From: Promethearchaeota archaeon
GTDB lineage: Archaea; Asgardarchaeota; Lokiarchaeia; Sigyniarchaeales; SOKP01
Direction of reading: 5' to 3'
Assembly: GCA_019058365.1 (NCBI GenBank)
Contig: JAHPZE010000005.1
Span: 1 to 64,000 of the forward strand
DNA length: 64,000 nt
Positions 55,028-64,000 of the stretch are shown here, piece after piece; position 1 is the first letter of the stretch, and the number at the start of each line of letters is the position of its first letter. Made by a program: the position numbers and the translations under genes. Under the pieces are notes generated by a model. The model saw nothing but the letters and a program-made list of their open reading frames with translations, did not search any database and was not told the DNA's origin.

Positions 55028-58000
55028 TTATGATGGACGTTTTGTTAAAATTTTGCCTTTCTTCTTCAAGACATATACTACAACGACAGCACCAGCTGCT
55101 GCTGGGATACCTATTGCTAATGCGAGTATTAATGCTGGATCTAATGGTGGTGTATAAGATGCTCTCAAATCACTTGTTGTGAGTAGTACGGTATCATATT
55201 GGCTTAAGGAAAGATAAAAAGATACATTATTTCCAGCATCTGCGTCAACTTCAAATAGTAGAGTAAAATGATCAGAGAAAACTCCAAACTCATAAGTATA
55301 ATTATAATCAACGTTTGTAATAGGACTGAAGGATTTCGATTCTTGATTGGGGCCAGTAGTGCTAATCCAAGGAAGGTCTTGGAGTATATAAAGATCATAG
55401 TCACCTAAACCTAAACCTTTTACGGTAGCAACTAATTGTGTCCATTGATAGGGTTCACCAACACATTCAAGAACAAAATAGCTTTCACCACCATAGGGAA
55501 GAAGACTTTCAGTATGGTTATATTCCATTGTTAATCCGTAATCATAGATATCCCCAGTAATATTTGAATATCCAGTTAGTGTAAAGTTTTTTATATCAAT
55601 TGCATGAAGCTTTGGAGTAGGGGTTAAATCTTGAATATTATAGGTTGCATGTGGTGCATAATCCCAGTAATTCTCGACAGCAAACTGAACAGAAACTGAA
55701 CCATTATAATCCCATTGTTCGGGAACAATTAATAGTCTATATGTTCCTCCTTCAGGACCAATAGTCCATGGATCTGACGATGGATTATCAATAATAAAAG
55801 ATTCTCTACTATCAAAGTTATAGATACCACTATCATCATCATCCAAACTCACTTCTAAACCAATTTCTTGACCACTTGGATTACCAGGCTGAATTATACC
55901 GCTTGGCCCCCAATAATCATCGTATTCGTATCCACTTTCTCCTATAAGAATGTATCGTAAATCTCCTCTTATAGTATTGTTTAATAAAGTCAACTCTTGT
56001 ATAATAGGTACAGTTGAATAATCTCCAGAACAACGTATTGCCATCCAATAATAGTCACTTTCATCCACATCAGGATCTAAATCATCATCAGCTCCTTTAG
56101 TCCAACCATTAAAATCAGCATCAGATATATCTAATTCAATAGTACCATCCGCGGTAAAACCAGTAGTACCATCATTGTCCATAGAAAGTGTACCCCATGC
56201 AGGATCAGTATAAACTAGAGGTGTAGCAATAGATCCTGCCACTCCTGGAACTGAAAAGTCAAATGTCATTCCAGTCCATCTTGTTGGGGCTCCGATATAT
56301 AAGTAATCATTTACTTCACTGTCCATACCATCGGTAGAAAAAGCAGGATACGGATAGTCAGAGGTATAAAATTGTAAATCTGTATCGTTTAAAGTATAAA
56401 GATGTGAAGGAATGCTACTTATAGCCGCTCCATCATTATCTGTTACCCACATTGTTGTATTTAATCTACACTGACCATAATCTGGAATAACAATATCAAC
56501 ACCTACTGGATTTTTAAGACTTGCGAACTCCGCATCTGGTTGAAACTCAATAGTAACAAATTCTGTTGGTGACTTTTTGGGATAGGTTAAAGTATTAACT
56601 GGAATAGATTCATCAGATAAGGGATAAACTTGTGTACTAACCCTAAAAAGCCCATTTGCAAAAGGATTTGTGTTTTTAATGACACCTATATAAGTTCCAG
56701 CAGGCATGTAATGCCAGCGCAAAACGGTTGAGTCTACTGTCCTCGTAAGAATAGGTTCATTAATATCATAACACATAAATTCCTTTGAATCTCTGAAAAT
56801 AAAATCATTTAGATTTCCTAATGAATTCAAAACTGGTGCTCCAAGAGGATTAGGCAAACTAGTATAATTAAAACGTACGATTGAATCTTCTCTAACTGTA
56901 AATTGTATTGTTTTAGCTTCTTCCATAGAAATGCTAAATATAGTTGTATCGCCTAATGTATACCCTTCATTGCTAGCTTTTGTTAAGAATAATGTATATC
57001 TATACCAATCCCCAAAATCGTCATCAGTTAATGAGATGTAAGCAGCACCACTTTTAGCAAAATATATCTCATGAGATCCAGTACCAACATTACCATCTAA
57101 AATATAGCCATTAGCACATGGAGTCCAAATGTCTATTCTTGGAGTAAATCCAGTTGAAAATTCCTGATAAATATCTAGATTATACACCTCTCCTTTTTTT
57201 CCGTTAAATCTAAACCACTGTGATTGCCAATTAGCAATCTTAGTCACATCAAGAGTTCCATAATCATCAAAATTACCTCCAAATCCTACAGAGTTTAAAG
57301 ATAAGGAAGAAATATCAACATCTAAAAATTCTAGATTTAAAGAGGCAGGATCACTATAACCTGTTACAACTACAATTAAACGATAAGCACCAATTTCACT
57401 TGCGGAAAATAAAATATATTCATAAAGTGGATTAATTCCCATGAAATTTGTTACGTCATCATAACAATCAACAGTCTTTCCTGATGGTGAAATTAAATAA
57501 TAAACATATGAAACTGAACCCGGAATAGGCGTTATCCAATCTATTTTTAAAGCCTTTGGACCTGTACTTTTAACAATTAGATCAACTTGCATTGGATGTT
57601 CATAATTGAAAGATTGAGAAAAAACTCCGCCTTCTTGCATTGCATAATAATCAAAGACAGTACTTACTGTAAAAGGTGATAATGTTTCAGCTTCAGCATT
57701 ATATGCAGAAACATTTAACCATCTAACTTCATTCCATGGATCGATTTCATCATTAGATGATATACTGCCTATACCCCAATTAGCTAAGTCTGTGGGATAA
57801 TATAAAGAAATATCTTCACCTGGATAATTAACTATTTCTTCAGCAACAGTACCTCCTAACCAATTGGTTACTGTAAATTTACCTTGATTTGTTCCATCAA
57901 CATATAAAGCACCAACTGTATTAGGAGATGGAATTAACGCACCATAACCTTCTGGGCCAAGTTGGTCTTCCTTATCAAGATTAAAGACAGCGTTTTCTTG

Positions 58001-58105
58001 TATAGTTCTTGCTAATACATTAGATATCGTAATAGTGTTGAATAAAAGAAATAGGGATATTCCTAAAATCACAATTGCCTTTCTATTTTTAATTAAATTT
58101 TTCAT
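55028..58105 (-). CDS. Large secreted surface protein with C-terminal membrane anchor
   Basis: The 1025-residue product has a signal peptide (AIVILGISLFLLFNTITISN, about residues 9-28), a long extracellular region rich in D, S, T, Y and G made of beta-type segments, and a C-terminal helix LILALAIGIPAAAGAVVVVY followed by a basic tail KKKGKILTKRPS, which would anchor it with a cytoplasmic stop-transfer sequence. Acidic patches such as DDDLDPDVDESDYY suggest Ca2+ binding. Repeated patterns (for example G-x-Y-R-L-[IL]-[IV]-V and Y-x-L-x-I-x-Q) suggest pre-peptidase-like or Ig-like modules. It may be a cell-surface or S-layer component or a substrate receptor; no enzymatic domain was seen. Confidence 0.75.
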   Translation of the reverse strand: MKNLIKNRKAIVILGISLFLLFNTITISNVLARTIQENAVFNLDKEDQLGPEGYGALIPSPNTVGALYVDGTNQGKFTVTNWLGGTVAEEIVNYPGEDISLYYPTDLANWGIGSISSNDEIDPWNEVRWLNVSAYNAEAETLSPFTVSTVFDYYAMQEGGVFSQSFNYEHPMQVDLIVKSTGPKALKIDWITPIPGSVSYVYYLISPSGKTVDCYDDVTNFMGINPLYEYILFSASEIGAYRLIVVVTGYSDPASLNLEFLDVDISSLSLNSVGFGGNFDDYGTLDVTKIANWQSQWFRFNGKKGEVYNLDIYQEFSTGFTPRIDIWTPCANGYILDGNVGTGSHEIYFAKSGAAYISLTDDDFGDWYRYTLFLTKASNEGYTLGDTTIFSISMEEAKTIQFTVREDSIVRFNYTSLPNPLGAPVLNSLGNLNDFIFRDSKEFMCYDINEPILTRTVDSTVLRWHYMPAGTYIGVIKNTNPFANGLFRVSTQVYPLSDESIPVNTLTYPKKSPTEFVTIEFQPDAEFASLKNPVGVDIVIPDYGQCRLNTTMWVTDNDGAAISSIPSHLYTLNDTDLQFYTSDYPYPAFSTDGMDSEVNDYLYIGAPTRWTGMTFDFSVPGVAGSIATPLVYTDPAWGTLSMDNDGTTGFTADGTIELDISDADFNGWTKGADDDLDPDVDESDYYWMAIRCSGDYSTVPIIQELTLLNNTIRGDLRYILIGESGYEYDDYWGPSGIIQPGNPSGQEIGLEVSLDDDDSGIYNFDSRESFIIDNPSSDPWTIGPEGGTYRLLIVPEQWDYNGSVSVQFAVENYWDYAPHATYNIQDLTPTPKLHAIDIKNFTLTGYSNITGDIYDYGLTMEYNHTESLLPYGGESYFVLECVGEPYQWTQLVATVKGLGLGDYDLYILQDLPWISTTGPNQESKSFSPITNVDYNYTYEFGVFSDHFTLLFEVDADAGNNVSFYLSLSQYDTVLLTTSDLRASYTPPLDPALILALAIGIPAAAGAVVVVYVLKKKGKILTKRPS

Positions 58106-58384
58106 TTTTTTTCATTTTATTTTTTATTATAGATCTAAAAAACGATCTGTAAGCTAATAATTAGTAATTTGAATATTTAAATAAAGGGGTATAATTTTAC
58201 ACATATTTGACTAAATATTAAAGAAGAATAAGCCCTAACTATGAAGTTCTGATTTTAATTTTCTTAAAGAAGATATAAATAAATTTCCAATGATAAATTC
58301 ACTTAAATTTATTAAGTAAATGGATTGTTTTTATATTATCATATCTGGTTGAAATTTATTTCAAAATTTATTATATGATTTATA

Positions 58385-58900
58385 ATGTCTAGTGAAGAAT
58401 CTGGTAAACATTATGTACCTTTTGTGGGACTTCTCGAGGATTATGTAGGCCGTTCTCCTATGGATTATTATAGTTGGGGACATATTGCTTTTGGAATCGC
58501 TAGTTTTGCGATCTTTTCATTAATTATTACTTTATGGGAATTGTTCGTTGGACCCGCACCAATATCATGGTATTTTATTCTTATCTTTGTTCTTGTTGTT
58601 GGTGTCGGCTGGGAGATAATAGAAAATACAATACTCTTGAAATTAGGTTTAAAGTATGAAAATAGAAAGGATTCTTTTGTCAATGCTTTTTTTGATATAA
58701 TCTTTGTTATTGGTGGCGGTGCAGCTACATGGTTAATGAAATGGATAATTATGGATGTTATGGGTGAAAGAGGACGATGGTTTTATGTGTCAGCACTTAT
58801 ATCTTTCTTAATTATGTTAATTTCCTATTTCATTGGATTCTATATTACAAATGAGACCACAAAGAAAGCAAGAAAAGAACATGGGAAAGTTATTAGTTAG
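58385..58900 (+). CDS. Four-helix membrane protein (VanZ/YjdF-like pattern)
   Basis: The 171-residue product has about four membrane helices. It includes GHIAFGIASFAIF, VGVGWEIIENTILLKLG and KDSFVNAFFDIIFVIGGG, the W-E-[IL]-x-E-[NY]...D-S-x-x-N-x-x-x-D-[IL] layout seen in VanZ-like and YjdF-like integral membrane proteins. The function of such proteins is poorly defined. Start ATG 58385; stop TAG 58898-58900. It converges on the activase gene. Confidence 0.55.
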   Translation: MSSEESGKHYVPFVGLLEDYVGRSPMDYYSWGHIAFGIASFAIFSLIITLWELFVGPAPISWYFILIFVLVVGVGWEIIENTILLKLGLKYENRKDSFVNAFFDIIFVIGGGAATWLMKWIIMDVMGERGRWFYVSALISFLIMLISYFIGFYITNETTKKARKEHGKVIS

Positions 58901-58932
58901 AATTTTTTAAAATCCTTCTTTTTTTTAATTTT

Positions 58933-59727
58933 TCATCTTCCTTTTAAAATACTGTTTTCGAAAGCAAATAAAGCAGCCCCTACTGCTCCAGTTAATTGTG
59001 GAGAAGGTGGTATTAAAATATTACCATTAATTTCACTTTTTAAGATTTCTCCAATAATGGAATTATAAGCTATTAATCCTCCCGTAAGAACTACAGTACC
59101 CTCTAATTCTGTCATTTCGATAATTCTTTTTATTACAGACCCAAACGCGCTTTTAATTAAATCTTCAATTTTTTCTCCCTCTTTAATTCGAGTAAGAATT
59201 TCTGTCTTGGCAAAAACTGTACAAAAGCTAGCAAGAGGTAGATTTGAGGTAGATTTAGTTGCTAAATTATTTAACTCTTTCAATGGAATATCAAGACGAT
59301 AAGCAATTTCTTCTATGAATGCCCCCGTGCCTGCAGCACATTTCCGATTCATTTTGAACCTTATAATTTTTCCTTGCTCATCAAGTTTAATGACCTTAGT
59401 ATCCTGACCTCCAATATCAACAATTGTGATTTTCTGTGGAAAATAGTGATAAGCACCTTTTGCATGACAACTAATTTCAGTCTTATTAGTGTTAGCGAAA
59501 GAAACTTTATCTTTTCCATAACCTGTTGCTGTAATATGCTTTATAGAATTATTTGATAATGAAGCATTAGATAGGGTATTTTCAAAAGCAAATTTGCTTG
59601 ATTTTTCTATAGAAGTACCAGTACGTTTAACAAAAGAGCTTACAATCTCTTTATTACCATTTAATACTACAGATTTTACATATGAGGTTCCTACATCGAT
59701 ACCTACAAAGAAAAATTCATTAAGCAT
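58933..59727 (-). CDS. 2-hydroxyacyl-CoA dehydratase activase (BadF/BadG/BcrA/HgdC family)
   Basis: The 264-residue protein belongs to the acetate/sugar-kinase-fold activases: FVGIDVGTSYVKSVVL, TATGYGKDKV, IVDIGGQDTKVIKL, and KCAAGTGAFIEEIA with the conserved Cys that binds the shared 4Fe-4S cluster, then FAKTEILTRIKEGE and VVLTGGLIAY. The homodimer uses ATP to send one low-potential electron to the dehydratase. Its likely client is the subunit pair at 13561-16221, 40 kb away. It is the last gene of the AOR operon, which could supply reduced ferredoxin. Confidence 0.88.
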   Translation of the reverse strand: MLNEFFFVGIDVGTSYVKSVVLNGNKEIVSSFVKRTGTSIEKSSKFAFENTLSNASLSNNSIKHITATGYGKDKVSFANTNKTEISCHAKGAYHYFPQKITIVDIGGQDTKVIKLDEQGKIIRFKMNRKCAAGTGAFIEEIAYRLDIPLKELNNLATKSTSNLPLASFCTVFAKTEILTRIKEGEKIEDLIKSAFGSVIKRIIEMTELEGTVVLTGGLIAYNSIIGEILKSEINGNILIPPSPQLTGAVGAALFAFENSILKGR

Positions 59728-59752
59728 AATTATACGATATTAGAATTATAAA

Positions 59753-60700
59753 CTAATCATGATTTATTGGAGGTAATTCACATCCTCTAATTAAGGATAC
59801 GAAAATTTTGTTATATGGTGTAGGTATTCCTTCGATTTCTCCATATTCAACTATTTTTCCATTAAGAAATCCAATTTCTGATGGATGACCCGCATTAATA
59901 TCTGCCTCCATTGAAACTCTGTGGTGACCTGCTTTATCCAGATAACTCATACCTTTATTTAAAAAATCTGAATCGAAGTTTATACCACGTGCTCGTGCAA
60001 CCTCTATTCCCTCACGTAGTATTTCTCTACATATTTCTCGTGTTTCCGTAAATTCCATTGTTTGCTTCATAGTAGTTCTCGTGGTAACACAAACAGGACT
60101 TATTGTATTGAGTATACATTTTGTCCATTCAAACTTTTTTATTTCTGGAGTAAAGATAGTCTCTAATCCAGTAGAGTTGATGATTTCTGCTATATGTTTG
60201 GCTTTATCTTCTGCTTCTGAGGATATTACACCTAAATAGTTTGGTGGGTTAAAAAATGACATTCTTATAATACCATTGTCTATAATATTTCCAGCATAGT
60301 TGACAACAATACGAGCTGCATTTTCTTTTTCTACATACTCTGCAATAAGTTCCTCGGTATCAAACCCATTTTGTAAACTAATTAAAGTTGTCTTAGGTTC
60401 CATAACTTTTTTAATTTTTGGTAAAATTTCATTAAGATAATATGCCTTCACAGCGATAAATAAAGTATCTACTTCTTTATTTTCCAGCTCATCTATAGAA
60501 TAACATATGTTTTCTTTTGGGAATTTGACCTTGAATTGTTTTAGATTTGTCAATGTTAATCCTTTCTTTTTTATCTTATCCATATGATTCTTATTAATAT
60601 CAACAAGAACCACATTGTGTCCTGCTTTAGCAAGATGAGCTGCTAAAATTCCACCAGTGGGACCAACACCAATTATTCCAAATTTATATTTTTTTACCAT
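59753..60700 (-). CDS. Ketopantoate reductase-like (PanE/ApbA) oxidoreductase
   Basis: The 315-residue enzyme has the N-terminal NAD(P) motif IGVGPTGGILAAHLAKAGHNV, the domain junction with DTLFIAVKAYYLNEILPKI and LISLQNGFDTEELI, and the C-terminal catalytic region (KCILNTISPVCVTTRTTM and MSYLDKAGHHRVSMEADINA GHPSEIGFLNG, with the K and S/E pattern of the family). It could make pantoate for CoA or act on another 2-oxoacid. It lies between a ferredoxin gene and the activase in one operon, 26 and 34 bases from its neighbours, suggesting a role in 2-oxo/2-hydroxyacid use rather than vitamin synthesis. Confidence 0.8.
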   Translation of the reverse strand: MVKKYKFGIIGVGPTGGILAAHLAKAGHNVVLVDINKNHMDKIKKKGLTLTNLKQFKVKFPKENICYSIDELENKEVDTLFIAVKAYYLNEILPKIKKVMEPKTTLISLQNGFDTEELIAEYVEKENAARIVVNYAGNIIDNGIIRMSFFNPPNYLGVISSEAEDKAKHIAEIINSTGLETIFTPEIKKFEWTKCILNTISPVCVTTRTTMKQTMEFTETREICREILREGIEVARARGINFDSDFLNKGMSYLDKAGHHRVSMEADINAGHPSEIGFLNGKIVEYGEIEGIPTPYNKIFVSLIRGCELPPINHD

Positions 60701-60733
60701 TTTTAATCGTTTTTAAAAAATCATAAAAAATTT

Positions 60734-61222
60734 CTATATAGATATCTCTAACAACTTTTTCATTAAGTCTGATAATTTTTCTGCCGCTATTCTTCTCTTA
60801 TTCAGATTTATAGTATTTGCATCTATAAATTGAAGTGCTCCGGGTATGCAAAATTTTACACATATAGGGTCACCCTCACAAAGATTACATTTTAAAATCT
60901 TTCTATTCTTATCAATTCCTACTCCACCAAGTGGACAGAACATTACACATAGTTTGCATCCTACACATAAATCTTCATCGATAATTACTGCCCCTGTTTT
61001 CTCGTTTCTACTTACAGCACCCATAGGACACACAGTTTCACAAATGGGTGTTTCACAATGTTGACAAATCATTGGTATATATAATCCAACAGTTTCCCAC
61101 TTTACGATATGAATTCTTGCTCGAGAGGGATTACTAACTTTTTCATGATAGAGAGAACATGCATTTTCACATAATCTGCATCCAGTACATTTTTCTGGGT
61201 CAACAAATAATATTTTTTGCAT
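60734..61222 (-). CDS. Multi-cluster 4Fe-4S ferredoxin (HycB/AOR partner type)
   Basis: The 162-residue protein carries 16 or so cysteines in four cluster motifs: CTGCRLCENAC near the start, CQHCETPICETVCP, CVGCKLCVMFCP and CNLCEGDPICVKFC. This is the layout of HycB/DmsB-type electron-transfer proteins found beside aldehyde:ferredoxin oxidoreductases. It lies 15 bases after the AOR stop and so probably accepts its electrons. Start ATG 61222. Confidence 0.9.
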   Translation of the reverse strand: MQKILFVDPEKCTGCRLCENACSLYHEKVSNPSRARIHIVKWETVGLYIPMICQHCETPICETVCPMGAVSRNEKTGAVIIDEDLCVGCKLCVMFCPLGGVGIDKNRKILKCNLCEGDPICVKFCIPGALQFIDANTINLNKRRIAAEKLSDLMKKLLEISI

Positions 61223-61237
61223 TCAATATACCTCGTT

Positions 61238-63130
61238 TTAAATAATTGGAGCTGAATTTCGTTCAATTCCAAGTTTTTGAAGGGTTTCATTAGTAGGGAT
61301 TCCATTATTATCCCAGCCATGAAGGGCATAATATTCATCAAGCATTTTTTTAAATTTTTCTCTATCAATTTTTAAACCTTTGACTCTGGGAAGTCCTATA
61401 GGTGTAGCTTCCTCAAAGTACCGTTCTGGTAGAGTATCATCTTTTCTTGAAAATCCCTCCCTAATATTAAACATTCTTTCAATGGTGTAAATTCTTTCTC
61501 CAATTTCCATAAGTTGAGGCGTCGAATATTGCATCCCTGAAACTAGATAGATTAGTTTTGAATATTCTTCCCATTTAGGTGCATGAACTGCCAAGAAAAC
61601 CGTTTGAAATTTACATGTCCCCAACGAATCTGTAATTGCGTATAAAAGTTCTTGCCACCAAACCATGCGACTTTTCCCTTTATAAGATCTATAATCTGAT
61701 GACATAGAACCACCATAAATCTCTTCTAAGAAATCTTCCGGTAATCCATAAAGATCGATGGCTGGTCGGCTTCTTAAATGATCAGCTCCTCTCGTTGATG
61801 TGGCAATACCTAAAGCTAAACTAGGAGTTGGACGTTCGTCTGAATGTAAATTGCTCATTCCCTTCACTTTAATGGCATAATATTCAGATTTGTTTCCTAT
61901 CTTAGCTATAGCATTTTTAAATCCATCAGCAAGTATATTACCAAAACCTTCACGATAGACAATTTTTCTAATTAGTTCATAGAGAACTTCTTCACTACCC
62001 CACTCAAGCTTTAATCCATCTGTAAATTTTTCAGTTAGGATTCCTTTCTCGTAAAGTTCCATAGCCCAAGCAATGAGTCCTCCAGTTTCTAAAGTATCTA
62101 AGCCGTATTTATTAACAAGATGGTTAGCTGTAAGAACAGTTTCCATTTTTTTACAATCAACCATTGTACCAAATGCGCCTAAAGAAGTGTATTCTGGACC
62201 TTCTGCAAAAATAGGAGCAAACGAACCTTCTTTTAATGTATAGCGATGACGACAACTTACAGGACATCCATAACAACCCGACATTCCAATAGTATATTTA
62301 TCCATTTCTTCCGGTTCAATATCCCAACCCTGCTCTAATTGATTTAACTGAAAATTTCTTGTTCGAATTAAGCCTGTGGTATTTGTAGTACTATAAATTA
62401 TGAGTGTCCCCCATTTCGATGCCGCTCTTGAATATCGATTCTTCATAACCATATCGATAATTTCTTTACAATATGTTAATAAATCCTCTGGGTGCACAAA
62501 TTCAATATCCATCGTTCCTCGCGCAGCTATTGCCTTTAAATTCTTTGAACCCATGACACAGCCCATACCAGTTCGTCCAGCAGAGTTTTTCATACCCGTT
62601 CTTATATTAGCAAAGCGTACAAGATTCTCTCCAGCCTTACCTATTACTAATGATTTGATTTCTTCATCTCCATGATCTGAACGGATTATGGTTTGTGTTT
62701 CAAATGTATCCTTTCCCCATAGATGATTAGCATCTAATATTTCTATTTCTCCATCATGTATCCAAAGATAACAAGGTTTTTCAGCTTTTCCTGTTATCAC
62801 CAGATGATCAAATCCCGTCATTCTCATTTCTGGAGCGAAGAACCCTCCAACGTTTGAATCTCCAATTGCACCAGTTATGGGAGATTTTGCAGCAATGTCA
62901 CATCTTCCACTTCCAAGTGCGGGGATTCCAGTGAGTAAACCTGCACCTACAAGTAAGATATTTTTAGGACTTAAAGGATCAATTCCAGGTGAGAGATGAT
63001 TGTATAGAAGATACATATTTATGCCTCTACCACCTAAAAATTGTTCTCTAATTGATTTTGGAATCTGCTTTTTTATTATTTCTCTAGTAGATAAATCAAT
63101 ATATGCAATTTCTTTATTCCAAACTATAAT
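61238..63130 (-). CDS. aor: Aldehyde:ferredoxin oxidoreductase (tungsten enzyme), probable non-ATG start
   Basis: The enzyme oxidises aldehydes to acids with ferredoxin. The sequence shows KNILLVGAGLLTG, RCDIAAKSPITGAIGDSNVG, GKAGENLVRFANIRTGMKNS, GRTGMGCVMGSKNLKAIAA and the cluster motif GMSGCYGCPVSCRHRY (C-x2-C-x3-C) with TCKFQ late. The usual ATG at 63016 would cut the conserved N-terminus. The frame runs upstream through FLGGRGINMYLLYN and IAYIDLSTREI to about 63130, matching the family start (G-G-R-G). No ATG, GTG or TTG exists there; a GGGGTGG site (63140-63134) lies just before ATT 63130-63128 and ATA 63127-63125, so an AUU or AUA start is likely. Full length is about 630 residues, as usual for AOR. 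Confidence 0.85.
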   Translation of the reverse strand: MIVWNKEIAYIDLSTREIIKKQIPKSIREQFLGGRGINMYLLYNHLSPGIDPLSPKNILLVGAGLLTGIPALGSGRCDIAAKSPITGAIGDSNVGGFFAPEMRMTGFDHLVITGKAEKPCYLWIHDGEIEILDANHLWGKDTFETQTIIRSDHGDEEIKSLVIGKAGENLVRFANIRTGMKNSAGRTGMGCVMGSKNLKAIAARGTMDIEFVHPEDLLTYCKEIIDMVMKNRYSRAASKWGTLIIYSTTNTTGLIRTRNFQLNQLEQGWDIEPEEMDKYTIGMSGCYGCPVSCRHRYTLKEGSFAPIFAEGPEYTSLGAFGTMVDCKKMETVLTANHLVNKYGLDTLETGGLIAWAMELYEKGILTEKFTDGLKLEWGSEEVLYELIRKIVYREGFGNILADGFKNAIAKIGNKSEYYAIKVKGMSNLHSDERPTPSLALGIATSTRGADHLRSRPAIDLYGLPEDFLEEIYGGSMSSDYRSYKGKSRMVWWQELLYAITDSLGTCKFQTVFLAVHAPKWEEYSKLIYLVSGMQYSTPQLMEIGERIYTIERMFNIREGFSRKDDTLPERYFEEATPIGLPRVKGLKIDREKFKKMLDEYYALHGWDNNGIPTNETLQKLGIERNSAPII

Positions 63131-63461
63131 TTTCCACCCCTATTCTTAATGGTGTTTAATTGCAAATCACTATGCTTTTCAGTGCGATGGGAATATGTGC
63201 CCACTTAAGCTACAGAATTGAATTCAAAAGCAATTTTAATACTAGTATTCACTTACAAAATTAAATATTTTTACTTTTTATTTAAATTATTCATTAGATT
63301 TAAATATTTCAACGAAAACTAATAAGTAATAATTTAATTTAAAATAATATAATAGAAACCGTAAAACAACAATTTAATAATTAAAATTATATTAGAACTA
63401 TTATTAAATCCTTAAAAACCACTAGACTATATTATCGTTTCATATTAAGAAGTGATTCATA
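63131..63461. other. Intergenic region between aor and a zinc-ribbon gene
   Basis: Apart from the Shine-Dalgarno-like GGGGTGG of aor on the minus strand (63140-63134), I see no gene here. The right half is a run of AT-rich sequence likely to hold the plus-strand promoter. Confidence 0.5.
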
Positions 63462-63617
63462 ATGAGTAAAGAGACTAAATGTAGGTGTATGAATTGTCTT
63501 GAACGCTTTCCAGTTTCTCCAAATGCAAAAGTGGCTACTTGTCCTCGCTGTAATATTACATATAGAATTTCTTGGCCATGGCCAGGCCAACCAAAAGTCA
63601 GAGGATTGGCGAAATAA
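63462..63617 (+). CDS. Small zinc-ribbon protein, 51 residues
   Basis: ATG 63462 to TAA 63615-63617 encodes a protein with two Cys pairs: CRCMNC near the start and CPRC in the middle (VATCPRCNITYRISWPWPGQ), a single zinc ribbon. Its size resembles small archaeal zinc-finger proteins. The stop lies seven bases from the end of the convergent Fe-S gene. It is too short for most gene finders but has consistent coding character. Confidence 0.6.
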   Translation: MSKETKCRCMNCLERFPVSPNAKVATCPRCNITYRISWPWPGQPKVRGLAK

Positions 63618-63624
63618 GGTCAGA

Positions 63625-64000
63625 TTATTCAAATTGCATTGCTAATTCAAATAATTCTGTAATATCATAGATTTTCAATGATCTTTCAGTAAAATTTTTC
63701 GTCCGAGAAGCAAAACGGAAGTTTAATTGGCATTGTGGACAAGCTGTTGTTAAAATATTAACATTTGTAGGGATAAAATCTTCTTTTAACCTTGTTTGGG
63801 TTGATTGTAAACTTACATCATTATTAAATGTCCAAAGTCCACCTCCACCTCCGCAACATCTGGCACAATTTCTATTCAATGGCATTTCAACAAGATTAAG
63901 ATGAGGTATTGCTTTTAATACGTTACGAGGTGGATTATAGACGTTACAATGTCTTCCAAGTGAACAGGGGTCATGATAAGTTACATTTAAATCTAAAGGT
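63625..64000 (-). CDS. Fe-S oxidoreductase with CCG domains, 5' end beyond the window
   Basis: The frame is open from the window edge to TAA 63627-63625, 124 residues. It shows YHDPCSLGRHCNVYNPPRNV, ARCCGGGGGLWTF and TTACPQCQLNF, the second CCG domain of GlpC/HdrD proteins. It is related to the protein at 10715-11965 (HDPCHIGRHMGIYEPPREVL, WCCGSGGGVR). The upstream part would include the first CCG domain and ferredoxin motifs. It lies upstream of aor, transcribed in the same direction but with a gene on the other strand between them. Confidence 0.85.
   Translation of the reverse strand, partial: PLDLNVTYHDPCSLGRHCNVYNPPRNVLKAIPHLNLVEMPLNRNCARCCGGGGGLWTFNNDVSLQSTQTRLKEDFIPTNVNILTTACPQCQLNFRFASRTKNFTERSLKIYDITELFELAMQFE

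Noticed and set aside
1..64000. CRISPR array, complete insertion sequence, rRNA or tRNA genes
   Set aside because: I found no regularly spaced repeats, transposase genes with terminal repeats, or GC-rich structured RNA in reading through the window.

Overview
This window comes from an AT-rich archaeon. The best guess is an Asgard archaeon of the Lokiarchaeia type. That placement is inferred from a Roadblock/LC7-like domain fused to a coiled coil, an archaeal split B12-dependent acyl-CoA mutase with a MeaB GTPase, a ferredoxin-domain EtfA, a CdhC-like protein beside a CooC-like ATPase, many membrane/winged-helix fusions and SD-like sites with many TTG and GTG starts. I saw no rRNA, tRNA, CRISPR array or complete insertion sequence.

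Layout. Positions 1-8.9 kb hold the end of a partial gene, a small membrane gene broken by TAG, a membrane winged-helix regulator, an ICMT-like methyltransferase, an alpha/beta hydrolase, a CrtI-type flavoprotein, a divergent GH38-like protein and a CDF-like membrane protein. From 16.7 down to 9.1 kb (minus strand) lies a 2-hydroxyacid module: SCP2-like protein, two 2-hydroxyacyl-CoA dehydratase subunits with a third remnant between them, a GlcD-type flavoprotein, a two-cluster Fe-S protein, a CdhC-like protein and a CooC-like ATPase. From 23.2 down to 20 kb is the acyl-CoA mutase module. Positions 23-42 kb are loosely packed and contain transport and membrane genes (two MscS, CorA, an ion-transporter-superfamily permease), three related coiled-coil genes, a SWIM protein, an RHH protein and several decayed gene copies. 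Positions 43-54 kb hold a CrtI-type flavoprotein with a ferredoxin-reductase-like partner, a radical SAM protein, an interrupted acyl-CoA dehydrogenase, a LAGLIDADG protein, etfB-etfA and a glycosyltransferase-flavin reductase fusion. Positions 55-64 kb hold a large secreted anchored protein and a minus-strand operon of aldehyde:ferredoxin oxidoreductase, polyferredoxin, ketopantoate-reductase-like protein and dehydratase activase; the window ends inside a second Hdr/Glp-type Fe-S gene.

Together the genes suggest fermentative or syntrophic use of organic and amino acids. 2-hydroxyacids would be oxidised by the GlcD/Fe-S pair. 2-hydroxyacyl-CoA would be dehydrated by the HgdB-type pair, energised by the ATP-dependent activase at 59 kb. 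Acyl-CoAs would be oxidised by acyl-CoA dehydrogenase with EtfAB, and aldehydes by AOR to ferredoxin. The mutase keeps the methylmalonyl-CoA mutase fold but has lost both residues that read the substrate carboxylate, so its substrate is probably not methylmalonyl-CoA.

The most notable structural theme is gene decay and partial duplication. About a dozen remnants are described, including a duplicated junction between two convergent genes (26.1-26.4 kb copied from 34.7-35.0 kb), two in-frame TAG codons inside otherwise intact genes (429-431 and 48726-48728), and a 30-base self-complementary insertion in the acyl-CoA dehydrogenase.
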